A stretch of DNA of 64,000 nt. Source: Flavobacterium sp. ACN2 (GTDB lineage: Bacteria; Bacteroidota; Bacteroidia; Flavobacteriales; Flavobacteriaceae). Of the stretch, positions 26,890 through 34,530 are shown piece after piece. The DNA is taken from positions 372,001-436,000 of the forward strand of contig NZ_MRCM01000001.1 in NCBI RefSeq assembly GCF_002303885.1, given 5' to 3'. Under the pieces are notes generated by a model that saw only the letters and a list, made by a program, of their open reading frames with translations, was not told the DNA's origin and did no database searches. Every line of letters begins with the position of its first letter. Positions within the stretch are counted from its first letter, which is position 1. The position numbers and the translations under genes are program-made.

Positions 26890-27080
26890 ATCTTACTTTA
26901 ATAAATTATCGTAATTTTCCTTTCAATAAAATAAATCGCATAGATTCACTGCTTCTGAAGCCGCAAAACCTATTTATTTTTGTGCCTGGAGGTAATAATA
27001 GCTTTGTAAGATGCAGCAAAAGGTATTTTAAAAACGAAAATTGAGTATTTATAGAACTACAGCAGTTGTGTCTGAATGTG

Positions 27081-27207
27081 CTGTCCTCCAAGACAAAAAA
27101 GGGGCTCTGCGGCAGCCCTAGCCCCGATAGCAGTGAAATCCTTTTGTGCGGGTGTTCGCTGCAAAAGATTGGATCATACAGCGGGAACATCTGCTGAAAA
27201 ATTGCCA
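27081..27207 (+). repeat. dispersed repeat family B, copy 2
   Basis: Best-preserved plus-strand copy of family B. Landmarks: CCAAGACAAAAAA, GCCCTAGCCCCGATAGCAG, GTGAAATCCTTTTGTGCGGG, GTTCGCTGCAAAAGATT, CAGCGGGAA and TGAAAAA. It occupies the gap between the unknown membrane protein and the convergent DUF1203 gene. Other copies: 15898-16040, 35756-35866 and, inverted, 59438-59516. Confidence 0.8.
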
Positions 27208-27249
27208 TATAAAACTAACGATAAGCAATTTACTTTTGGAAGCAGATAA

Positions 27250-27729
27250 CTATACCCTTTCGATTTTACAAATAAAACAGCAGGCTTCCGAATTTCTTGC
27301 ATGAAGATATTCAACATCGCTTTTTGTTTCAAAGATTTCAGCAATGAGCAAATCGATATCATTATCGCCAACTAATGTAGTAAAAATCATTTTTTGTTCT
27401 TTACTGTAGCCGATCAGGGATAAAGGGAAGTTTTCTTTATCTGCTTTTAATGCTGCGGGGAAATTGTAAATATCCGAATATTGCTCCACTTGGTCTTTAT
27501 GAATAAATATTGGTCCGGATTGATTAAAAGCATTGTTTTGTGAGAAAGGACTGTAAGCAAAAACCAAACGAATATCCTGACCGACAGTAAATGGTTTGAG
27601 CGAAATCCGGCACGGCCCTTTTCCCGTTGCTAGCTGCTCATAAACCTGATTGCCAAAATCATCAATATTTGTTTTCCTGATTTTGCTTACAAACTCTTTA
27701 GACAACGGAACAATTTTAAATTTTCTCAT
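27250..27729 (-). CDS. DUF1203 domain protein
   Basis: A 159-residue soluble protein with the DUF1203 core: TGKGPCRISLKPFTVGQDIRLVFAYSPF followed by SGPIFIHKDQVEQY, where the GPCR and GPIFIH blocks are diagnostic. Function of the family is unknown. The C-terminal third ends in ACCFICKIERV, with a CxxC cysteine pattern that might bind metal (ACCFIC). The gene stands alone on the minus strand. Confidence 0.82.
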   Translation of the reverse strand: MRKFKIVPLSKEFVSKIRKTNIDDFGNQVYEQLATGKGPCRISLKPFTVGQDIRLVFAYSPFSQNNAFNQSGPIFIHKDQVEQYSDIYNFPAALKADKENFPLSLIGYSKEQKMIFTTLVGDNDIDLLIAEIFETKSDVEYLHARNSEACCFICKIERV

Positions 27730-27960
27730 ATTTTTTATATTTTAAATCTAAACAAATTTATATTCTGTTTTTCTTATTAAAAACCCGTTTCTTGCTCAAT
27801 TAAAACACCGTTTTATCTTAAAAAGCCAAGAAAAAGTGCAAGAGAACTTTCAGACCGGCCATACCTCCCCTGATAAATCCAATGCTAAAATAGAATTGCA
27901 TTCAATATGCTTTTAATGGAAACTTTCATATTCATAAAACTTTAAAAAAAATGGCTAATG

Positions 27961-28398
27961 CTATTTTTTCAACGCAATACATTCTATTTCAATGCTCGCG
28001 TTTTTTGGCAGTGAAACTATTTCAATTGTGCTTCGGGCGGGAAAGTGATTGTGGAAGTAGCTTCCGTAAATGTTGTTCACGGTTTCCAACTGCTTGATGT
28101 CGGTAATAAAAATCGTGGTTTTAGCAATATGATCCAAATCGGAGCTGTTATTTTCTAGAACGGCTTTTAAGTTTTCGAAAACCTGAATGGTTTGTTCTTC
28201 AATTCCATTTTTCAAAGTGTTTGTTTTTGGATCAACGCCTATTTGCCCCGAGACAAACACTAAATCTGCAAAACTGGTGGAATGGCTGTATGGGCCAATT
28301 GGTTTTGGCAGATTGGAATGGTTTGCAGCAATTATGGATTTGGTATTACTGCAGGAAGCGAAAACTAATATGGCTAGAAATAATGCTATTTTTTTCAT
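27961..28398 (-). CDS. RidA-family protein, predicted lipoprotein
   Basis: A 145-residue RidA/YjgF/UK114 protein. Classical RidA deaminates reactive enamine/imine intermediates in the cytoplasm; diagnostic stretches here are PKPIGPYSHSTSFADLVFVSGQIG and IFITDIKQLETVNNIYGSYF, with HFPARSTIEIVSLPKNASIEIECIA at the end. The catalytic arginine (PARST) is present. Unusually, it has a lipoprotein signal (KKIALFLAILVFASC, Cys16), so it acts in the periplasm or outer leaflet. The start is 62 bases after the alpha/beta hydrolase stop on the same strand, across a terminator hairpin. Confidence 0.88.
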   Translation of the reverse strand: MKKIALFLAILVFASCSNTKSIIAANHSNLPKPIGPYSHSTSFADLVFVSGQIGVDPKTNTLKNGIEEQTIQVFENLKAVLENNSSDLDHIAKTTIFITDIKQLETVNNIYGSYFHNHFPARSTIEIVSLPKNASIEIECIALKK

Positions 28399-28416
28399 CT
28401 CTATTCTATTTTAAAG

Positions 28417-28452
28417 GATAAAAAAGAGGCTAATTTTTTAAAACTAACCTCT
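28417..28452 (-). terminator. terminator after the exported hydrolase gene
   Basis: On the minus strand AGAGGTTA ... TAGCCTCT forms an 8-bp stem (one G-U pair), followed by TTTTTTATCC. It sits 8 bases past the hydrolase stop, in front of the RidA gene. Confidence 0.75.
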
Positions 28453-28460
28453 ATGATTTT

Positions 28461-29372
28461 TTATTTTTTTACAAATTTCAATAACTCTGAATTGAATTTA
28501 TCCAATTCTTCGATGAACAAGGCATGGCCGCTTTTTTCCAAAGGTACCAATGTAGAATTTTTTAATAGGGAGTGCATTTGTTCAGCTAATTCATAAGAAC
28601 ATATTTTATCCAATTTTCCGTGAAGGATTAGTGTTGGGATTGTGATGTTTTTCAAATCCTCTCTCAAGTCGCTGTCTCTAAGCGTTTTCAATCCTTCAGC
28701 CATTGCATAAGGCGAAGCTTGTGCCTGAATAGTACCTAACCATGCGCCATATCCGGGAGAAACGCTTGTTTCGTTAGCAGGGAATATTTTTCCAAAGTTT
28801 TCCAATAATTGAGGTCTGTTGGTATTGTTCAATTGGATTAATCCGTCCACATCTTCTTTACTCCAAAAACCATAATTAAAATCGGCTCTTTTTGTCCATG
28901 TTGGCGCTGCCGCTCCGAATAAAGCCAGTTTAGAAACGTGTGCCGCTTTGTATTTGGCCACATAGTGAACTACAGTCGCACCTCCCATTGAAAATCCTCC
29001 GATTGTTGCGTTTTGAATGTTCAATTTGTCAAGAACCACTTTGATATCGTCTGCAAAAACATCGTAATTGTATTTTCCTGCCGGCTTGTCAGATAATCCG
29101 AAACCTCTCAAAGTAATTCCGATAACTCTGTATCCTTGTTGAGTAAAGTAAGCATATTGATACTCATACATTGCATCGCTCAATGGCCATCCGTGGATCA
29201 AAACGATTGGCTGTCCTTCGCCAAGGTCGGTAACGTGAAGCTTTACGTTTTTTTCAACTTCTACATATTCTTCTCTTCCATAAGATGCTGGAACTCTTTT
29301 TGTCTGTGCAGACGAAACGCTGCTAAATAATACTGCTGTAAATAAACCGATTGATAAAATTAAATTTTTCAT
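28461..29372 (-). CDS. exported alpha/beta hydrolase
   Basis: A 303-residue serine hydrolase with a signal peptide (KNLILSIGLFTAVLFSSVSSAQ). The alpha/beta hydrolase core has the oxyanion HGWPLSD, nucleophile S128 in GGFSMGG, the acid in LHGKLDKICS and the histidine in KSGHALFIEE. It is a paralogue of the next gene (shared GQPI-HGWPLS and QQGYRVI blocks) but is sent to the periplasm. The substrate is unknown; haloperoxidase-like or esterase activity is typical of the group. Its promoter carries the same 40-bp element as its paralogue. Confidence 0.87.
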   Translation of the reverse strand: MKNLILSIGLFTAVLFSSVSSAQTKRVPASYGREEYVEVEKNVKLHVTDLGEGQPIVLIHGWPLSDAMYEYQYAYFTQQGYRVIGITLRGFGLSDKPAGKYNYDVFADDIKVVLDKLNIQNATIGGFSMGGATVVHYVAKYKAAHVSKLALFGAAAPTWTKRADFNYGFWSKEDVDGLIQLNNTNRPQLLENFGKIFPANETSVSPGYGAWLGTIQAQASPYAMAEGLKTLRDSDLREDLKNITIPTLILHGKLDKICSYELAEQMHSLLKNSTLVPLEKSGHALFIEELDKFNSELLKFVKK

Positions 29373-29432
29373 GTTTTTCTAAATTTTAGATTGTTATTTT
29401 TTAAATAATTTGGTTATTGTGATTTGATGTTG

Positions 29433-29500
29433 CAAAGTTGGAGCAAAGTGCAGGAAAGGACAATGGATGGTTTTCTCTTTGAACTGCACTTTTTTCCCTT
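29433..29500 (-). promoter_or_regulatory. hydrolase promoter 1: -7 box with 40-bp element
   Basis: On the minus strand a -7-like box CAACTTTG (29433-29440) lies 20 bases downstream of a 40-bp element at 29461-29500. The element is identical, base for base, to one at 30396-30435 with the same 20-base gap to the same CAACTTTG box. It contains CTTTGAACTGCAC on the plus strand. Placement just upstream of the -33 region suits an AraC activator site; the AraC gene at 30614-31438 is the natural candidate (inference). Confidence 0.8.
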
Positions 29501-29507
29501 TCTTGAT

Positions 29508-30329
29508 TTATGACTGGATAAATTCCAAAATGTCTTTGTTGATAGTCTCAGCTTCAGTAGTCGGCATACCGTGTGAGAAGCCAGGATAAATGATCAGTTT
29601 TCCGTTTTTCAAAAGCTCAGCTGCTTTTACAGCAGTTGTTTCATAAGGCACAATCTGGTCGTCGTCACCATGCTGAACCAATACTGGAACATCAATGCTT
29701 TTAAGGTCTTCAGTAAAATCAGTTTCAGAGAAAACTTCAATACAATCATATTGCGCTTTGATGCCGCCCATCATTCCCTGTCTCCACCAGTTGTCCTGAA
29801 TTCCTTTTTTTACATTCGCTCCTTCACGGTTGTAGCCATAAAAAGGAATAGTCAGGTCTTGGTAAAATTGCTGTCTGTTGTGTAAAGTATTGTAGCGGAT
29901 ATCATCAAATACAGCCAATGGCACACCATTTGGGTTTCTCTCGTCCGCAATCATATAAGGGGTAATGGCACTGATCAAAACGACTTTTGACACACGTCCT
30001 TTTCCATATTTTGCCGCGTAACGCAAAGCTTCTCCTCCGCCAGTTGAATGCCCGATATGGATTGCATTTTTAAGATCCAAAAACTCAGCCAGTTCAGCCA
30101 CATCCTGTGCGTAAGTATCCATGTCGTTGCCTTTATATGTTTGAGTAGATCTTCCATGGCCTCTTCTGTCGTGGGCGATTACCCTGTAACCCTGATTAAG
30201 GAAAAACATCATTTGGGCATCCCAGTCGTCAGATGACAGCGGCCATCCGTGGTGAAAGAAAATTGGCTGTCCTGCTCCTAAATTTTTGAAGTAAATTTCT
30301 GTTCCGTCTTTTAATGTAAACTTGTTCAT
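29508..30329 (-). CDS. alpha/beta hydrolase, non-haem chloroperoxidase type
   Basis: A 273-residue cytoplasmic hydrolase without signal peptide. Core motifs: FFHHGWPLSSDDWDAQ, HDRRGHGRS, nucleophile S95 in IGHSTGGGEALRY, the acid in LVQHGDDDQIVPY and the histidine in YPGFSHGMPTT. The HDRRGHGRS and GHSTGG forms are typical of cofactor-free haloperoxidases/perhydrolases, which are in practice esterases. Its promoter, upstream at 30368-30435, carries the 40-bp element. It lies 135 bases from the exported paralogue, both controlled apparently by the AraC gene upstream. Confidence 0.9.
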   Translation of the reverse strand: MNKFTLKDGTEIYFKNLGAGQPIFFHHGWPLSSDDWDAQMMFFLNQGYRVIAHDRRGHGRSTQTYKGNDMDTYAQDVAELAEFLDLKNAIHIGHSTGGGEALRYAAKYGKGRVSKVVLISAITPYMIADERNPNGVPLAVFDDIRYNTLHNRQQFYQDLTIPFYGYNREGANVKKGIQDNWWRQGMMGGIKAQYDCIEVFSETDFTEDLKSIDVPVLVQHGDDDQIVPYETTAVKAAELLKNGKLIIYPGFSHGMPTTEAETINKDILEFIQS

Positions 30330-30367
30330 GTTTTTTATATTTAAATGTTATTGTTTTTTTGATAAGG

Positions 30368-30435
30368 CAAAGTTGGGATTAATCCGGGCGCCCATCAATG
30401 GATGGTTTTCTCTTTGAACTGCACTTTTTTCCCTT
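30368..30435 (-). promoter_or_regulatory. hydrolase promoter 2: -7 box with 40-bp element
   Basis: Same architecture as at 29433-29500: CAAAGTTG on the plus strand (CAACTTTG on the minus) at 30368-30375, 20 bases, then the identical 40-bp element at 30396-30435. It drives the cytoplasmic hydrolase. Confidence 0.8.
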
Positions 30436-30493
30436 CTTTAAAATTGTTGCTGTCTCAATCCGGTGATGAAATCGCTTAAATACCCAGGCGCCT

Positions 30494-30530
30494 CAATGGA
30501 CGCATTTCTCTTTGGACTGCATCTTTTTCC
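30494..30530 (-). promoter_or_regulatory. third, diverged copy of the 40-bp element
   Basis: A related element beginning CAATGGACGCATTTCTCTTT and continuing with GGACTGCATCTTTTTCC lies 98 bases upstream of copy 2. It is preceded by GGCGCCTCAATGG, as copy 2 is by GGCGCCCATCAATGG. It has no CAACTTTG box of its own at the right spacing, so it is more likely an auxiliary binding site than a promoter. Confidence 0.65.
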
Positions 30531-30573
30531 TTTATTTTGAACAAAGCGTCGGTTAAGCCTTTTTAATTGTTTG

Positions 30574-30607
30574 CATAAAAAAAGCACGGCTTAAATGGCC
30601 GTGCTTT
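30574..30607 (-). terminator. terminator of the AraC gene
   Basis: Perfect 10-bp stem AAAGCACGGC (30581-30590) / GCCGTGCTTT (30598-30607); on the minus strand it is followed by a run of seven T. It lies 6 bases after the AraC stop. Confidence 0.88.
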
Positions 30608-30613
30608 GTATAG

Positions 30614-31438
30614 TTAAAACTGTTTTCTAAATGAAATTGGGGAGAGTCCCGTGTTTTTTGTAAAAAAACGAATGAAATAAGCATCGTCTTCATAATTCAG
30701 GCTATAGGCAATTTCCTTTACCGTCATCTGTGTATGTGCAAGGAGCCTTTTGCTTTCAAGAACAATCCTTTCCTTAATGATATCATTGGGAGTATTCTTG
30801 CTGACCATTCCAATTTTCTTACTGAGATTTTTGGGAGTTACAGACAGTAAATCGGCATAGTCCGCAACCGTATGGAGCATCCTGAAATGCTGTTCAACCA
30901 GTTTGCTGAACTTTCGTAAAAACTGCACATCGGCCTGCTGGCTATCCTCAGCTAATCGGTGCTGGTGTTTCCAAATTCGGGTCGATTTCAGTATGATGAG
31001 TTTTAACAGTATACGAAGCATTTCCTCAGTATTTGCATCCTCATTTTTCATCTCAAATTGAATTTCCCGGATTATTTTCTGAATATCCTCCGATTGATTT
31101 TCGTCCAATGCAATGAATGGAATTTCAAAAACATTATTGTACAAAATTCCGTCGCAGGCTACTTCCTTATCGTGAATTTCTATGCAGTAGAAATCCCGAT
31201 TGAAATGCAATAATTGTCCCGCTTTGATTTCGCAGGGCTTTATCACCACCTTTGGATTTATAAACAATAAGGAATCAGTCTTCATCTCTATCTCTTGAAA
31301 ATCAACCTGAATAATAGCGTTTTTAGGCAAGAATAAAATTTTGATATGTTCCTCCACAGAATCAAATCCGCCTTCTTCAAAGGATTGTTTTGTAAAATTT
31401 AAATTGCCGAATTGTTTGTAGGAGAATTCTTTTAACAT
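30614..31438 (-). CDS. AraC-family regulator of the hydrolase pair
   Basis: A 274-residue regulator. The N-terminal half (about 1-160) is a cupin-like effector domain (IKILFLPKNAIIQVDFQEIEMKTDSLLFINPKVV). The C-terminal double helix-turn-helix is complete: YADLLSVTPKNLSKKIGMVSKNTPNDIIKERIVLESKRLLAHT and EIAYSLNYEDDAYFIRFFTKNTGLSPISFRKQF. It is transcribed towards the two hydrolase genes but ends in its own terminator, so they are separate units. The identical 40-bp elements in both hydrolase promoters are its likely targets (inference). Confidence 0.9.
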   Translation of the reverse strand: MLKEFSYKQFGNLNFTKQSFEEGGFDSVEEHIKILFLPKNAIIQVDFQEIEMKTDSLLFINPKVVIKPCEIKAGQLLHFNRDFYCIEIHDKEVACDGILYNNVFEIPFIALDENQSEDIQKIIREIQFEMKNEDANTEEMLRILLKLIILKSTRIWKHQHRLAEDSQQADVQFLRKFSKLVEQHFRMLHTVADYADLLSVTPKNLSKKIGMVSKNTPNDIIKERIVLESKRLLAHTQMTVKEIAYSLNYEDDAYFIRFFTKNTGLSPISFRKQF

Positions 31439-31807
31439 ATTGTAATTATAAGTATGAATTGTTTTTTCTTTTTATGCTTATGGATAATTTGCTATCGGGA
31501 TACTTTATTATTGCCTAACACCATAATATATTAGGTAAAAATATTGAAATTCTTATCCAATGCGCAAATCAGCGCGATAAAATTTCCTATATTCTACTGT
31601 AATTAATATGCAGGCATTCCATATCAAATGCAATGGACCCTATTGAACTGTTGTAAATTCCTAAATTGCTCTTTTGCCACCGTTTTCGCTTAATAGTGAG
31701 CTAAACGCTGCCAATCAGCACCTACTGGATAATAATATGAAAAAGCCACCGCTTTATTTTAAAACTTTACAAAATGCAAAAAGATTAATCCAGCCAAATT
31801 GTAATTA
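31439..31807. other. intergenic region, no gene seen
   Basis: About 370 AT-rich bases between the AraC start and repeat A copy 2. It must hold the AraC promoter. I see no reading frame, hairpin or repeat copy beyond that. Confidence 0.5.
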
Positions 31808-31980
31808 ATTTTCCCTCAATCCCCAACAGTGCATCTAAACCAAATCTATAAAGCGCATGAAGACAGACACTAAAAATAGGGAACCAATCTCTTCAAATCT
31901 TCCATAAAATGTATAGAAATTTGTCCCATTCCTCTCATAAAAGCCAAATGGCGCCAATTGAAGGCAATTGGCGCCATTAT
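31808..31980 (+). repeat. dispersed repeat family A, copy 2 (3' part)
   Basis: Corresponds to the last 170 bases of copies 1 and 3, starting at TCAATCCCCAACAG and ending in the hairpin GGCGCCAATTG / CAATTGGCGCC at 31950-31975. The 5' 100 bases of the family are absent. On the minus strand it encodes NGTNFYTFYGRFEEI. The hairpin lies 45 bases beyond the stop of the minus-strand RND remnant. Confidence 0.85.
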
Positions 31981-32019
31981 TTACATATATTACCCTGTTT
32001 GTTAAGCACTTCCGACTCA

Positions 32020-32460
32020 TTACATCTTTTCAATACTGGGAGGAATCAATTTATACATGACCGCCGTTACAATTCGTGATAAAATTGTAGAGCTGATTAA
32101 CCCCCCAATTAGCACAATTGCCAATGGCGCGATCAAAGGATTTGAATTTAACGCAATCGGAATCAAACCGCAGATTGCAGTAATTGAAGTCAGTACTACA
32201 GGCAGAAAACGTGTTTCTCCTGCAATTGCAATAGCTTCTTCGATCGAGTGTCCTTCCTGTCTCAGCTGATTGGTGAAATCCACCAGCAGCAAAGAATTCT
32301 TTACCTGAATTCCCGAAAGACCAATAAAACCGATTATAGCAACCAAAGACATCGGGCTTCCATTGAGAAGCAATAATAGCACACCTCCTAAAATCCCCAG
32401 CGGTATGATAGATAATACAATAATAATTCCTTTAAAAGTTTTAAACTGCAGCAGTATAAA
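32020..32460 (-). pseudogene. C-terminal fragment of an RND efflux pump
   Basis: The minus strand reads FILLQFKTFKGIIIVLSIIP, then GVLLLLLNGSPMSLVAIIGF, GLSGIQVKNSLLLVDFTNQLRQEG and the usual end through YKLIPPSIEKM. These are the last four membrane helices of an AcrB-type pump, about 145 of some 1050 residues. The frame is open, but everything upstream is missing: coding similarity stops at about 32460, exactly where the promoter of the divergent HxlR gene begins. The rest was lost in a deletion. It differs in sequence from the intact pump at 8225-11431, so it is a remnant of a second system. Confidence 0.85.
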
Positions 32461-32467
32461 TACATTT

Positions 32468-32484
32468 ACTTGCGAAAAGCAAGT
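32468..32484 (+). promoter_or_regulatory. candidate HxlR operator
   Basis: Inverted repeat ACTTGC-GAAAA-GCAAGT, 17 bases before the hxlR-type start. HxlR regulators bind such short palindromes beside their own genes. It may formerly have controlled the lost RND operon on the other side. Confidence 0.55.
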
Positions 32485-32501
32485 GATTTTAAATTTATTT
32501 T

Positions 32502-32915
32502 ATGAAAACTCAAAAAAAGAGATCAGACTGCCCGGTAAGTTTTTCACTTGAAGCCTTTGGAGACAAGTGGTCACTGCTGATTGTTAGGGATTTGATGCTT
32601 AAAAAAAAATGCACCTATGGCGAATTGGCAAAGTCTGATGAGAAAATAGCAACTAACATTTTGGCTGCCCGGCTGCTTTCATTGGAAGAAAACGGAATTA
32701 TCCAGAAACTGGAACATCCTGACAGTAAAGCCAAAGTATTATATCAATTGACGCAGAAAGGAATGGATTTAATTCCAATAATTGTTGAAATTAATCTTTG
32801 GGCGGAAAAGTATACCGACATTCCTGAAAAAAGAAAAGAATTGCTGGCACAGATGAATGCTGATAAGGAAGGATTTATTAGAAATGCTTTTAAAGAACTG
32901 GAATCAAATCTATGA
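32502..32915 (+). CDS. HxlR-family transcriptional regulator
   Basis: A 137-residue winged-helix regulator. Family marks: the N-terminal cysteine in RSDCPVSFSLEAFGDKWSLLIVRDLML (C10), the helix pair KCTYGELAKSDEKIATNILAARLLSLEENGII and the wing HPDSKAKVLYQLTQKG. HxlR proteins often sense aldehydes, quinones or disulfide stress through that cysteine and control a divergent gene (family knowledge). Here the divergent neighbour is only the tail of an RND pump, so the target may have been lost. Confidence 0.9.
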   Translation: MKTQKKRSDCPVSFSLEAFGDKWSLLIVRDLMLKKKCTYGELAKSDEKIATNILAARLLSLEENGIIQKLEHPDSKAKVLYQLTQKGMDLIPIIVEINLWAEKYTDIPEKRKELLAQMNADKEGFIRNAFKELESNL

Positions 32916-32997
32916 AAATACCTGTTTGACTCTCAGATACGTATGAAAAAACAGTCTGTCAAAAGAAAAACACCTCCCCAGTACAGGCTCAAATCCC

Positions 32998-33028
32998 TTG
33001 ACAGGACTGCCCATTTTGCGTAAATTTG
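32998..33028 (+). promoter_or_regulatory. consensus flavobacterial promoter, leaderless
   Basis: TTG at 32998-33000, 20 bases, then TAAATTTG at 33021-33028. The next gene's ATG follows only 4 bases later (33033), so the message probably begins at or next to its start codon. Confidence 0.75.
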
Positions 33029-33032
33029 CCCC

Positions 33033-33275
33033 ATGACAACCGAGGAAATAAAACGCTATTTTGAAGCCGCCCCCCCGCCCAAAGAAGTGGACTGGAAGCC
33101 CTGGGCCAAAATTACAGATTCACAGGCATTTCTAAAGAGCTGCTACGCCACTATTAAGAATTACAAAGGAAGCCTTGATATGTGTCCGGCCTGGTGGCAC
33201 CTAAAAGATTTTTATATGCTTATGAGAGCAAATGCGCAGCAAATTTCAAGTGAAAACCAAAGCGAACAGCCCTGA
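33033..33275 (+). CDS. DUF6965-like small protein
   Basis: An 80-residue soluble protein: TTEEIKRYFEAAPPPKEVDWKPWAKITDSQAFLKSCYATIKNYKG. The start TxEEIKxYFExA followed by PxxVxxxPxxxITDxxxFLxSxxxxL matches my memory of the DUF6965 family; function unknown. It has a consensus promoter and a leaderless start. Its TGA is immediately followed by an ATG that opens a short membrane-peptide frame. Confidence 0.7.
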   Translation: MTTEEIKRYFEAAPPPKEVDWKPWAKITDSQAFLKSCYATIKNYKGSLDMCPAWWHLKDFYMLMRANAQQISSENQSEQP

Positions 33276-33428
33276 ATGTGCAGCACTGTTTTAAAAGGCA
33301 TCCTTATACCTGCATCTTATATTTTTACTTTTACCGGTTATATTATCAAGCGGCCGCCTCCAGAAGATGCCGCTGAAAGCATAAAGCGGATATTCAGCAC
33401 CGTTCTTTTTTTGACCGTCCCAATCTAG
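33276..33428 (+). CDS. possible 50-residue membrane peptide
   Basis: An ATG directly after the TGA of the preceding gene opens a 50-codon frame ending in TAG at 33426-33428. The peptide has two hydrophobic stretches (LKGILIPASYIFTFTGYII and STVLFLTVPI) around a charged turn (KRPPPEDAAESIKR), which is the look of a small two-helix membrane protein. Stop-start contact suits translational coupling. It could also be the start of a decayed longer gene. After 33428 I see nothing up to the next AraC gene. Confidence 0.35.
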   Translation: MCSTVLKGILIPASYIFTFTGYIIKRPPPEDAAESIKRIFSTVLFLTVPI

Positions 33429-33583
33429 GCGCCGTATTGGTTTTAATCCTTTTAATGCAGTATTATGCACCTGTAAGCTGTTTGAATAATTAAAAAGCGG
33501 TCCGGGCTATGGCATAATCCGGGTCTAAATAACTATTTTTACAGCCTTGCAGCCTAAATGATCATGCGGAAAACATACTGATA

Positions 33584-34459
33584 ATGAAGAGATTTAAATT
33601 CTTAAAAAACAAATATAAAGCTGAGCTGCTTATCGATACAGGCACTTACAGGGACATTCCATACTATTTTTTTGAAAGCGAGCTTCATGATACCGATTTC
33701 TACGAAATCATATTTTTCTCTAAAGGAAACGGGATTTTAGAACTTGACCAGCAGCGAATTGAAATTTCAGACCATACCGTGATTTTTATTTCTCCATTTC
33801 AAAAAAGAAAATGGTTTTTGGACAAGACTAAAATTGAGTGTTCTTTCCTTTTTTTCCAGGACAGCTTCCTGTCTGATTTCTTCTCTGACAAGCTCTTCAC
33901 TTTCAGGCTGCAGTATTTCTACAACAAAACCAAACCGCTCTCTATCAAGGTTAGTGATGACTTCTTTTCACAGTTGGAGAATATAATCGGCGAGCTGCTC
34001 GCTGAGATAAAAACATTCAGGTCAGACAGCGACCACCTTATAAGGGCACTGCTGTATGCTGTACTGATCAAACTCAACAGGGCCTATGCATCGCATTACC
34101 TTCTCTGCTGCGAAACAGAAAATAACAGCACTGCATTTATGTTCAAGGAGATCCTGCAGAAGCAAGTCCGCAGGACAAGAAACATCGACTATTACGCCCG
34201 GCAGCTGGGCATCAGCAGGGTTACGCTCAATAAATGCATCAAAAAGCAGTTCGGAGTTACCGTTTCTGAAATGGTAAATGAATTTATACTCTTTGAAATA
34301 AAGTCCCTGCTGTGTTATACCAGGCTTAATGTAAATGAAATTTCATACCGGCTTGAATTCTCCCAGGCCAATCATCTGACGCGTTTCTTCAAGGCGCAGA
34401 CCGGGACTTCCCCAAAAGAATTCAGGAATGCTTATCAAAATGGTAGTTCTGTTATCTAA
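33584..34459 (+). CDS. AraC-family transcriptional regulator
   Basis: A 291-residue regulator with an N-terminal cupin-like domain (YYFFESELHDTDFYEIIFFSKGNGILELDQQRIEI, IFISPFQKRKW) and a C-terminal double helix-turn-helix (NIDYYARQLGISRVTLNKCIKKQFGVTVSEMVNEFILFEIKSLL; VNEISYRLEFSQANHLTRFFKAQTGTSPKEFR). The body resembles sugar- or stress-responsive AraC proteins of Bacteroidota. The next gene, a secreted glycan-binding-like protein, follows after 71 bases and may be its target (inference). Confidence 0.9.
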   Translation: MKRFKFLKNKYKAELLIDTGTYRDIPYYFFESELHDTDFYEIIFFSKGNGILELDQQRIEISDHTVIFISPFQKRKWFLDKTKIECSFLFFQDSFLSDFFSDKLFTFRLQYFYNKTKPLSIKVSDDFFSQLENIIGELLAEIKTFRSDSDHLIRALLYAVLIKLNRAYASHYLLCCETENNSTAFMFKEILQKQVRRTRNIDYYARQLGISRVTLNKCIKKQFGVTVSEMVNEFILFEIKSLLCYTRLNVNEISYRLEFSQANHLTRFFKAQTGTSPKEFRNAYQNGSSVI

Positions 34460-34530
34460 CCGGTAATTATTCTCTTTGGGCTGTATTGTATTTTTGCGGA
34501 TGAAAATATTTTTCCAAAAACAGCCTATCC

